Shown: one piece after another, positions 1-5,147 of the stretch | Position numbering within the stretch: the first letter of the stretch is position 1 | Layout: the number at the start of each line of letters is the position of its first letter | DNA from: Candidatus Sulfopaludibacter sp. SbA3 | GTDB lineage: Bacteria; Acidobacteriota; Terriglobia; 20CM-2-55-15 | Assembly (NCBI GenBank): GCA_945861845.1 | Contig: CAMAWS010000281.1 | Coordinates: 1-5,147 of the forward strand | Reading direction: 5' to 3' | DNA: 5,147 nt | Made by a program: the position numbers and the translations under genes | Notes under the pieces: generated by a model | The model's input: the letters and a program-made list of their open reading frames with translations, nothing else | Databases searched by the model: none | What the model was told of the DNA's origin: nothing

Positions 1-1575
1 ATCGACGATGTCCGCGAAGACCTTCCGCTGCTCCCCTTCGATGTATCGCCTGACAGCGAGCAGATCATCAGGCTGAGGGTTTTCGGCCGTGATTACACGC
101 CTCCCGAGCTTTCCGCTTTCGTCCTGCGTGACCTGAAGCGGAATGCTGAAGCCGCCCTGGGCGAGGAAATCAAGAACGCGGTCATCACGGTCCCTGCGTA
201 CTTCAACGATGCGCAGCGGCAGGCCACCAAAGATGCGGGCAGAATTGCGGGCCTGGACGTTCTCCGGATCGTGAATGAGCCTACGGCGGCCTCGCTTGCC
301 TATGGTCTCGATAAGCGGAAGCAAGGCGTCATCGCCGTCTACGACTTCGGAGGCGGCACATTCGACGTGTCGATCCTGAAATTGAGCGAAGGCATCTTTG
401 AAGTTCTTTCCACAAGCGGCGACACACACCTGGGCGGCGACGATATCGACGAGCAGATGATCCGCCTCGTTCTCGGCGAACTGAAGCAGGCTCCCGATGT
501 TCACGCCATCCAGGCAATTCGAAAAGCCGTTACCAAAGCCAAGGAAGAGCTTTCCACCCGCGACCAGTCCGACATTGTCGTCGACGCCTTGAATTACCGG
601 CGCACGATCGCGGGCGCTGAATTCAATGCGCTGATACAGCCAATCGTCGAACGCACGCTGGCGCCATGCCGCCAGGCGCTGAAAGACGCCGGAATCAATC
701 CAGCAGAAGTCGACGAGGTCGTCATGGTTGGAGGCTCGACTCGCATTCCCCTGGTGCGCGAGAGCGTCCAGGCCCTTTTCGGCCGCGTTCCACACACCGA
801 ACTGAATCCCGACGAAGTCGTAGCCCTTGGAGCCGCGGTCCAGGCCGATATCCTCTCGGGCGGCAACCGTGGCATGCTGCTGCTCGACGTTACCCCCCTG
901 TCATTGGGAATCGAAACCATGGGCGGCGTCATGTCGAAAATCATTCCGCGGAATTCCACGATTCCAGCCAGCGCCACGGAAATGTACACCACGTTTGTCG
1001 AGGGCCAGACGAATGTGAAGATCCACGTCCTGCAGGGCGAGCGCGAACTCGTAAAGGACAGCCGCAGCCTGGCGGAATTCGACCTGAAGAACATTCCTCC
1101 GATGCCCGCGGGTATGCCGAAAATTGAAGTGAAGTTCCTGATTGATGCCGACGGCATCCTCAGCGTATCGGCGCAGGAACAAAGAACCGGGAAGTATCAG
1201 TCCATTGAGGTCAAACCGACGTACGGTCTAACCGACGAGCAGGTCGAAAACATGATCCTTGAGTCTTTCGAATACGCCGAATCCGACATCGACGCCCGGC
1301 TGGTGATCGAGTCTCGAATCGAAGCGGAGACGGTTTTGAATGCGACGGCCAAGGGCATACGGGACGACGAGTACCAGCAACTCTCTCCCGACGAAAAAGC
1401 AGAGATCACTGCTGCGGTCCAGCACCTCCGCGAAACCATGAAAATGGAAGATCACACCGCGATCCGGGACGCGATAGAGCGCGTCTCCGAGGCCACAATG
1501 CGCCTGGCTGAATTCATCATGAACGGCGCCATCTCCAAGGCGCTGAAAGACAAACGTGTGAGAGAAGTCCAATGA
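1..1575 (+). CDS. hscA: Fe-S cluster assembly Hsp70 chaperone HscA (5' end missing)
   Basis: The reading frame is open from base 1 and ends at TGA 1573-1575, giving 524 residues. Comparison with remembered E. coli HscA (about 616 residues) suggests that roughly 90-95 N-terminal residues lie outside the window. Visible Hsp70 features, numbered in the fragment: [11 protein letters not shown] from about residue 92, the phosphate-binding DFGGGTFD from D115, the VVMVGGSTR signature around 240-248, and the interdomain linker [11 protein letters not shown] from L293. A beta substrate-binding domain and helical lid follow. HscA rather than DnaK is favoured by HscA-like stretches ([22 protein letters not shown]), by a C-terminus resembling E. 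coli HscA (ALK..RVREV) in place of DnaK's acidic tail, and by the adjacent iscX. In this family, the ATP-driven chaperone works with HscB on the scaffold IscU to promote cluster transfer in the cytoplasm. The ATG at 271 is internal (Met in VNEPTAA context), not the start. Confidence 0.93.
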   Translation: MDDVREDLPLLPFDVSPDSEQIIRLRVFGRDYTPPELSAFVLRDLKRNAEAALGEEIKNAVITVPAYFNDAQRQATKDAGRIAGLDVLRIVNEPTAASLAYGLDKRKQGVIAVYDFGGGTFDVSILKLSEGIFEVLSTSGDTHLGGDDIDEQMIRLVLGELKQAPDVHAIQAIRKAVTKAKEELSTRDQSDIVVDALNYRRTIAGAEFNALIQPIVERTLAPCRQALKDAGINPAEVDEVVMVGGSTRIPLVRESVQALFGRVPHTELNPDEVVALGAAVQADILSGGNRGMLLLDVTPLSLGIETMGGVMSKIIPRNSTIPASATEMYTTFVEGQTNVKIHVLQGERELVKDSRSLAEFDLKNIPPMPAGMPKIEVKFLIDADGILSVSAQEQRTGKYQSIEVKPTYGLTDEQVENMILESFEYAESDIDARLVIESRIEAETVLNATAKGIRDDEYQQLSPDEKAEITAAVQHLRETMKMEDHTAIRDAIERVSEATMRLAEFIMNGAISKALKDKRVREVQ

Positions 1576-1790
1576 ACAGACCATTGACCTGGACCGCCAC
1601 CGAAGACATTGCCATCGCCCTTTCCGACGCCCATCCCGGCGTGGATCCCCTTACAGTTCGATTTACGGACCTTCACAAGTGGGTCATGGCACTCCCGGAC
1701 TTTAACGATGACGCCAAGAACTCGAATGAGAAGAAGCTGGAGGCCATACAGATGGCCTGGCATGAGGAGTGGCAGGATCGGCGCGGGTAA
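1572..1790 (+). CDS. iscX: IscX, small acidic Fe-S assembly protein
   Basis: This 72-residue protein matches the IscX (YfhJ) family along its whole length: LTWT near the N-terminus, a DAHPGVDP segment (19-26), the hallmark [10 protein letters not shown] (29-38), the acidic DFNDD (43-47), and [13 protein letters not shown] (51-63). E. coli IscX has 66 residues, so this copy is complete with a few extra C-terminal residues. The family binds the cysteine desulfurase IscS and iron and tunes cluster assembly; that role is known for the family, not shown here. The start ATG overlaps the hscA stop as ATGA (1572-1575), and only a weak purine-rich AGAGAAG lies upstream, so translation is probably coupled to hscA. 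The final codons (part of Asp69 through the TAA at 1788-1790) fall inside the left arm of the large palindrome, so the tail was supplied or altered by that element. Confidence 0.93.
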   Translation: MNRPLTWTATEDIAIALSDAHPGVDPLTVRFTDLHKWVMALPDFNDDAKNSNEKKLEAIQMAWHEEWQDRRG

Positions 1791-1813
1791 TTGAGGGGAC
1801 GCACCCCCGAATT
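1789..1813 (+). repeat. Left REP-like unit (imperfect palindrome)
   Basis: AATT at 1789-1792 pairs with AATT at 1810-1813, and GGGG at 1795-1798 pairs with CCCC at 1804-1807 around the loop ACGCA. Two internal mismatched pairs (GA against CG) lie between the two stem blocks. A stem with an internal mismatch and a small loop is typical of REP units. The unit overlaps the last two bases of the iscX TAA stop codon. Confidence 0.6.
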
Positions 1814-1819
1814 CCTGAA

Positions 1820-2659
1820 CTACGGAATTCGGGGGTGCGTCCCCTCAATTACCCGCGCCGACAGCCGATCGCGCACAACCCTGAGCATAATGCGATCGAG
1901 CAATGAAGGCGCAATGGTATTGAGCCACGCAAAGAGGCGGCTTTTTCTGTAAGGATAGATTTCGACCTTCGGCGACTTCAGGCAGGCAACGATCGATTCG
2001 GCAACGGCCTCGGCCGGCTGGATGTATCCGATCGGCTTGAAGGGCAGTGCAACGTCACCCCTGCGGATGTTCTGTCCGAACTCCGATTCCGTTCCTGCCG
2101 GGTTAACAATCGTCACGTCGATGTTGTCACTTCGGACTTCCAGGCGCAGTGCTTCACTTAATCCATTAAGGGCAAATTTCGTGGAGCTATAAATCCCTGA
2201 GAACGGAAGTCCCCTCTTCCCTGCCACCGACGAAATGTTCACAATGTGCCCGCCTCCCTGCGCACGCATTATTGGGATTGCCCGCTGAGCCGCAACGAGC
2301 GGCGCTTCGAAATTAAGGTCGAATATTTCGCGAACGACTGACTGCGGAGTGTTTTCAACGCTTCCGTAGTAGCCAAATCCGGCGTTATTGATCAGGACAT
2401 CGATTCTTCCGAACTGGCCGACCGTTGCGGTGATCATGGCCTCGACATTCTCACGCAGCCGCAGGTCAAGCACCAGAGCGGACGCCGATCCACCGCGGGA
2501 TCGAATCTGCTCCACGAGTTGATCCAGCAACTCCCGCCGCCGCGCAACCAGCACAAGCCTTGCCTGTTCCCGAGCCAGAGCCAGCGCAGTGGCCCGCCCT
2601 ATTCCGCTCGACGCGCCCGTAATGATGATGACCTTGTCCTTCAACTGCCGTTTTGCCAT
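1820..2659 (-). CDS. Classical short-chain dehydrogenase/reductase (SDR)
   Basis: This 279-residue cytoplasmic NAD(P)-dependent oxidoreductase shows all classical SDR motifs: the cofactor-binding TGASSGIG (14-21), an Asp-Leu pair at 65-66, NNAG (91-94), Asn116, a serine in NISS (probably Ser144), and the catalytic YSSTK (Tyr157, Lys161). The arginines after strand beta-2 (ARRR, 39-42) suggest NADP(H) preference. The substrate cannot be read from sequence; the family acts on alcohols, ketones, acyl chains and steroids. The ATG at 2659 was chosen because it lies a few residues before the first beta strand (KDKVIIITGAS). An in-frame extension back to 2923 would run antisense through the neighbouring gene and resembles nothing. 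No Shine-Dalgarno sequence is suitably placed. The last 13 residues (Ser267-Pro279) are encoded by the right arm of the palindrome, and the TAG stop (1822-1820) lies in its loop, so the tail is probably acquired and not ancestral. Confidence 0.93.
   Translation of the reverse strand: MAKRQLKDKVIIITGASSGIGRATALALAREQARLVLVARRRELLDQLVEQIRSRGGSASALVLDLRLRENVEAMITATVGQFGRIDVLINNAGFGYYGSVENTPQSVVREIFDLNFEAPLVAAQRAIPIMRAQGGGHIVNISSVAGKRGLPFSGIYSSTKFALNGLSEALRLEVRSDNIDVTIVNPAGTESEFGQNIRRGDVALPFKPIGYIQPAEAVAESIVACLKSPKVEIYPYRKSRLFAWLNTIAPSLLDRIMLRVVRDRLSARVIEGTHPRIP
1826..1850 (-). repeat. Right REP-like unit, inverted copy of 1789-1813
   Basis: This is the exact inverted copy of the left unit, with AATT ends (1826-1829 and 1847-1850) and a GGGG/CCCC inner stem. 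It lies wholly inside the 3' coding sequence of the minus-strand SDR gene, where it is translated. Confidence 0.6.
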
Positions 2660-2665
2660 GAGGCT

Positions 2666-2694
2666 ATTATCCGGCTTCCGGACTGGTCTGTGAC
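2666..2694 (-). promoter_or_regulatory. Candidate promoter of the SDR gene, leaderless type
   Basis: Read on the minus strand, GTCACA (2694-2689, four of six matches to TTGACA) is followed after exactly 17 nt by GATAAT (2671-2666, five of six matches to TATAAT). Six bases separate the -10 box from the ATG at 2659, so the expected transcription start falls on or beside the start codon. Together with the missing Shine-Dalgarno sequence this predicts a leaderless mRNA. This is a match by eye, with no expression evidence. Confidence 0.5.
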
Positions 2695-2715
2695 CTTGCG
2701 TTTTTCTGGTATGGT
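2690..2715 (+). promoter_or_regulatory. Candidate extended -10 promoter of the FAD oxidoreductase gene
   Basis: TGGTATGGT (2707-2715) fits an extended -10 element (TGn followed by TATGGT, four of six matches). The only -35-like sequence is GTGACC (2690-2695), with a short 14-nt spacer; it overlaps the -35 box of the divergent SDR promoter. Initiation six or seven bases downstream would fall at about 2721-2722, on the GTG start codon. No Shine-Dalgarno sequence precedes that codon, which is consistent with a leaderless transcript. Confidence 0.35.
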
Positions 2716-2721
2716 AAACGC

Positions 2722-4140
2722 GTGGGCTTTGATGCGGTTGTTGTGGGGGCCGGTCCGAACGGTTTGGCGGCGGCCATTGAGCTGGCGCGGAACGGCTGGT
2801 CGGTTTGTCTCTTCGAAGCGGCCCGGACGATCGGCGGAGGGGCGCGATCGGCAGAACTGACACTGCCTGGAGTTTCACACGATGTTTGCGCCGCTGTGTT
2901 TCCTCTTGGTGCAGCCTCGCCATTCTTCAAAAGTCTTCCCTTAGACAAGTACGGCGTCGAGTGGCTTGCCCCGCCTGTAGCGCTGGCTCATCCCTTTGAC
3001 GACGGCCCGGCGGCACTCCTCGAACAGTCGATGGAGCGGACTTGCGAAACGATCGGGGGCGATTCGCGCGCGTGGGCCCGTTTGTTTACGCCATTCGTCA
3101 ATCGAGCGGACCAACTGCTGCCGGAAATTCTGTCTCCTTTACATCTGCCACGAAACCCGCTGCTCGCGGCGCGCTTCTCCATGAAGGCGCTGCAGTCGGC
3201 TACAGGCCTGGCAGACCGGCACTTTTCCGGAAGATATGCCCGCGGCCTGTTCGCCGGAATGGCGGGGCACTCCAACATGCGCCTGGACAAATCGCCCACT
3301 GCGGCCTTCGGCCTGCTTCTCACGATTGCGGGCCATTCCGTTGGCTGGCCGCTGGTAAAAGGAGGCGCGCAAAAACTGACAGACGCGCTTGGAACTTACT
3401 TTCAGTCGTTGGGAGGCCAGATCGTCACTGGCACGCGCATTTCATCGCTCAAGCAACTGCCGGCTGCCCGAGCGGTGATCTGTGACGTCGCGCCACGGCA
3501 CCTGATGACGCTAGCGGGTGATGGGCTGCCAAGTTCCTACCAACGCCAACTCCAGCGGTTTCAGCACGGCTGTGGTGTGTTCAAAGTGGATTGGGCGCTG
3601 CGCCAACCCATTCCCTGGAAGGACCCCCAGTGCCGCAGGGCCGGCACGCTTCATCTGGGCGGATCCCTCGAGGAAATTGCCTCCGGCGAGGCCATCGTTT
3701 CGAATGGAGGACATCCGGAACATCCGTTCGTAATCCTTGCACAGCAAAGCGTCGTTGACGAGACCCGCGCGCCGGAGGGAACCCACACGGTTTGGGCATA
3801 CTGTCACGTGCCAAACGGGTCTACGGTGGATATGACGGACAGAATCGCGGCCCAGGTCGAGCGCTTTGCTCCGGGCTTTCGAGATTGCATCATTGGAGAA
3901 CACAGGATGCCGCCGGCCCGGCTCGAAGCGTATAACGCCAATTACATTGGCGGCGACATCAGCGGCGGACTTCAGAACATCGGGCAAATCATTGGGCGGC
4001 CGGCATTGCGCCGGATTCCCTACTCGACGCCGCTACGGAATCTCTACATCTGTTCCTCATCAACGCCTCCAGGCGGCGGAGTCCATGGCATGTGCGGATA
4101 TTATGCTGCACGTGCCGTCCTGAAGCGCTTTTCTGTATAA
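2722..4140 (+). CDS. Phytoene desaturase/PYROXD2-like FAD-dependent oxidoreductase
   Basis: This 472-residue flavoprotein opens with a Rossmann dinucleotide-binding motif (VVVGAGPNG, 6-14) and the acidic residue that binds the FAD ribose (Glu32). The GGGARS segment typical of CrtI-like and amine-oxidase-like proteins follows at about 38-43. Near the C-terminus are GGDISGGLQNIGQ and TPPGGGVHGMCGYYAAR (448-464), where this family closes the FAD site. This pattern is that of the COG1233 group (carotenoid desaturases, PYROXD2), which oxidise or isomerise apolar substrates at membranes or in the cytoplasm. The substrate here is unknown, and no other carotenoid gene is in the window. The GTG at 2722 is the only reasonable start: going upstream in frame there is no ATG, GTG or TTG before the TGA at 2659, and the next in-frame GTG lies inside beta strand 1. 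The 62-bp gap to the divergent SDR suggests shared control. Confidence 0.88.
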   Translation: MGFDAVVVGAGPNGLAAAIELARNGWSVCLFEAARTIGGGARSAELTLPGVSHDVCAAVFPLGAASPFFKSLPLDKYGVEWLAPPVALAHPFDDGPAALLEQSMERTCETIGGDSRAWARLFTPFVNRADQLLPEILSPLHLPRNPLLAARFSMKALQSATGLADRHFSGRYARGLFAGMAGHSNMRLDKSPTAAFGLLLTIAGHSVGWPLVKGGAQKLTDALGTYFQSLGGQIVTGTRISSLKQLPAARAVICDVAPRHLMTLAGDGLPSSYQRQLQRFQHGCGVFKVDWALRQPIPWKDPQCRRAGTLHLGGSLEEIASGEAIVSNGGHPEHPFVILAQQSVVDETRAPEGTHTVWAYCHVPNGSTVDMTDRIAAQVERFAPGFRDCIIGEHRMPPARLEAYNANYIGGDISGGLQNIGQIIGRPALRRIPYSTPLRNLYICSSSTPPGGGVHGMCGYYAARAVLKRFSV

Positions 4141-4141
4141 T
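4136..4141 (+). promoter_or_regulatory. Consensus -10 box overlapping a stop codon
   Basis: A perfect TATAAT contains the TAA stop codon (4138-4140) of the FAD oxidoreductase gene. Initiation would be expected near 4148, giving a short leader of about 20 nt that holds the ribosome binding site of the peptidase gene. The -35 region is poor (GTGCCG at 4112-4117, 18-nt spacing), so this may be a weak or chance promoter. Confidence 0.35.
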
Positions 4142-4156
4142 CACCCGATCCAAGAC

Positions 4157-4162
4157 GAGGAG
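4157..4162 (+). promoter_or_regulatory. Ribosome binding site of the M28 peptidase gene
   Basis: GAGGAG lies six bases before the ATG at 4169, a near-ideal Shine-Dalgarno sequence and spacing. It fixes the start codon over the internal ATG at codon 6. The two divergent genes upstream have nothing comparable. Confidence 0.8.
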
Positions 4163-4168
4163 ACACGC

Positions 4169-5147
4169 ATGAAACCCGCAAAGATGACGGCTGCGATACT
4201 GGTGTTGCTGCTCGCCATACCCCTGGCTGCGCAACTGCAGGAGAAGGTGGATCTGGACGCGGTCTACAAGATCAAGGAAGAGGGCTTCGAGCGTTCTCAG
4301 GTAATGGATATTACGAGCTACCTTACCGATGTCTACGGGGCGCGGCTCACGAACTCTCCAAGTATCAAGGCCGCCGCCGAGTGGACCCGGAAGAAGCTGG
4401 TCGAGTGGGAACTCGTCAATGTGAAGCTCGAGTCATGGGGCCCGTTCGGGCGCGGATGGTCGAACGAACGATTTACGGCGCACGTCGTGTCGAATCCTCC
4501 ATTTCCAGTGATCGCCTACCCCAAGGCATGGTCTGTCGGAACATCAGGACCCGCTACAGGCGAAGTCGTCCTCGCGGTGATTCGGAACGACCAGGATTTT
4601 GGGCGCTATCGTGGGCAGCTTCGCGGCAAGTACGTCATGACGACCGCAATGCGTGAAGTGCCGGCACAATTCCAGGCTCCGGGACGCCGTTTGACGGCCG
4701 AACAGTTGGAAGCCCTTTCAGCGCAGACTCCGCGCGTTCCTGGTAACAGGGGAGGCGGTGGCGGAGGCAACAACCAGAATTTCCAGCGCCGGCTCATGCA
4801 ATTCTGGGTGGACGAGGGCATCGCAGCGTTAATCGATCCGGCGCAGGGCGATGGGGGAACGGTATTCCTTGCCGGTGGCGGAGTGTCGCGCAATCCCAAC
4901 GATCCGAATGTGCCACAGGTTGTCATGGCAATCGAGCATTACGGCCGTCTTGTACGGATGCTCGAAAAGGGAGTCCCTGTTCAGTTGGAAATGAACATCC
5001 AGAACAAATTTCACGAGGAGGATCCGAACACCTTCAACATCGTCGCTGAAATTCCGGGCACTGACAAGCCCGACGAAGTCGTGATGCTGGGCGCCCACTT
5101 CGACTCATGGCACACAGGCACCGGCGCCACCGACAACGCCGCAGGCT
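4169..5147 (+). CDS. Secreted M28-family zinc metallopeptidase (3' end missing)
   Basis: The frame runs open from ATG 4169 to the window edge, giving 326 residues. A signal peptide is visible: MKPAK, then a hydrophobic stretch (about 7-19) ending in PLAAQ, with likely cleavage after Ala21, so the enzyme should act in the periplasm or outside the cell. Residues around 40-65 (the ITSYLTDVYGARLTNSP region) resemble the N-terminal part of M28 aminopeptidases. The stretch from about Gly127 to 260 probably is a PA-like insertion and carries a Gly/Asn-rich segment (Arg194, six glycines, Asn-Asn). The catalytic start is recognisable as GAHFDSWHTGTGATDNAAG: His310 (first zinc ligand), Asp312 next to it, and Asp322 (bridging zinc ligand). 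The remaining zinc ligands and the catalytic Glu lie beyond the window. Family members are amino- or carboxypeptidases; the exact specificity cannot be told. It lies 28 bp after the FAD oxidoreductase gene but seems functionally separate. Confidence 0.9.
   Translation, partial: MKPAKMTAAILVLLLAIPLAAQLQEKVDLDAVYKIKEEGFERSQVMDITSYLTDVYGARLTNSPSIKAAAEWTRKKLVEWELVNVKLESWGPFGRGWSNERFTAHVVSNPPFPVIAYPKAWSVGTSGPATGEVVLAVIRNDQDFGRYRGQLRGKYVMTTAMREVPAQFQAPGRRLTAEQLEALSAQTPRVPGNRGGGGGGNNQNFQRRLMQFWVDEGIAALIDPAQGDGGTVFLAGGGVSRNPNDPNVPQVVMAIEHYGRLVRMLEKGVPVQLEMNIQNKFHEEDPNTFNIVAEIPGTDKPDEVVMLGAHFDSWHTGTGATDNAAG

Larger units (their letters stand above)
1778..1861. repeat. Perfect 38-bp inverted repeat, REPIN-like REP doublet
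   Basis: Bases 1778-1815 are the exact reverse complement of 1824-1861, separated by the 8-nt loop TGAACTAC (1816-1823). Each arm also contains an imperfect hairpin of its own (AATT, two mismatches, GGGG, loop ACGCA, CCCC, two mismatches, AATT). Two such units in inverted orientation match the architecture of REP doublets (REPINs) mobilised by RAYT transposases. Family membership is an inference, because no second copy and no RAYT gene is in the window. The element sits at the 3' ends of two convergent genes. No T-tract follows either arm, so it is not a classical intrinsic terminator, although so long a stem could still block exonucleases or slow polymerase from either side. An inverted-duplication artefact is less likely because flanking sequence on both sides is distinct and coding. 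Confidence 0.85.

Noticed and set aside
271..273. ATG at 271 as the start of the Hsp70 gene
   Set aside because: In the frame this codon is GTG-AAT context of VNEPTAA inside the ATPase domain, and upstream codons from base 1 encode conserved Hsp70 sequence such as [19 protein letters not shown].
666..1127. Plus-strand open frame of 153 codons in a second frame of hscA
   Set aside because: Arg/Pro/Ser-rich shadow translation fully inside hscA, with no motif.
594..1157. Minus-strand open frame of 187 codons opposite hscA
   Set aside because: It is antisense to the strongly conserved Hsp70 core, has low-complexity Ser/Arg/Thr-rich composition and resembles no family; it is a shadow of a GC-rich gene.
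1778..1861. CRISPR repeat, phage attachment site or classical intrinsic terminator at the palindrome
   Set aside because: There is a single inverted pair with no direct repeats and spacers, no integrase nearby, and no T-tract after either arm.
2670..2682. CCGG-CTT-CCGG as an operator in the divergent promoter region
   Set aside because: Only two short self-palindromic tetramers; too short and too common in GC-rich DNA to support a regulator site.
2660..2923. N-terminal extension of the SDR by 88 residues
   Set aside because: The extension would be antisense to the conserved FAD-binding N-terminus of the divergent gene and has no SDR-like sequence; the SDR fold begins just after the ATG at 2659.
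3511..3987. Minus-strand open frame of 158 codons opposite the FAD oxidoreductase
   Set aside because: Antisense to the conserved C-terminal half of a recognised protein, with no family resemblance.
4606..5098. Minus-strand open frames opposite the peptidase
   Set aside because: They oppose a continuous M28 frame that has a signal peptide, a ribosome binding site and zinc-ligand motifs; the Pro run is only the complement of the Gly-rich segment.

Overview
The window is GC-rich, densely coded bacterial DNA carrying five protein genes, two of them cut by the window edges. Gene content and protein style (an ISC-type HscA followed by IscX, a secreted M28 peptidase with a Gly/Asn-rich insertion, a CrtI-like FAD oxidoreductase) suggest an acidobacterial or similar soil/environmental genome. 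This assignment is inferred from resemblance only; no marker gene in the window fixes the taxonomy.

Layout: (1) 1-1575, plus strand: 3' part of hscA, the specialised Hsp70 of iron-sulfur cluster assembly. It overlaps by 4 bp with iscX (1572-1790), a small acidic Fe-S assembly protein. The ferredoxin gene (fdx) that separates these two genes in the classical isc operon is absent here. (2) 1778-1861: a perfect 38-bp inverted repeat with an 8-nt loop lies exactly where two convergent genes meet. Each arm is itself an imperfect hairpin, so the element looks like an inverted doublet of REP-type repeats (REPIN-like). It carries the iscX stop codon and encodes the last 13 residues and stop of the opposing gene. 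(3) 1820-2659, minus strand: a classical short-chain dehydrogenase/reductase. (4) 2722-4140, plus strand: a phytoene-desaturase/PYROXD2-like FAD oxidoreductase, divergent from the SDR across a 62-bp gap. Both genes have a -10-like box placed so that transcription would begin at or next to the start codon, which suggests leaderless mRNAs. (5) 4169-5147, plus strand: the 5' part of an exported M28-family zinc peptidase with a good ribosome binding site. A perfect TATAAT overlaps the stop codon of the preceding gene.

Functionally, hscA and iscX form the end of an Fe-S assembly operon. The SDR and FAD oxidoreductase are a divergent redox pair of unknown substrate, and the peptidase is probably an independent extracytoplasmic degradative enzyme. 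No tRNA, rRNA, CRISPR array, transposase gene or phage gene was seen. No gene-free stretch exceeds 300 bases; the longest is the 62-bp divergent promoter region.
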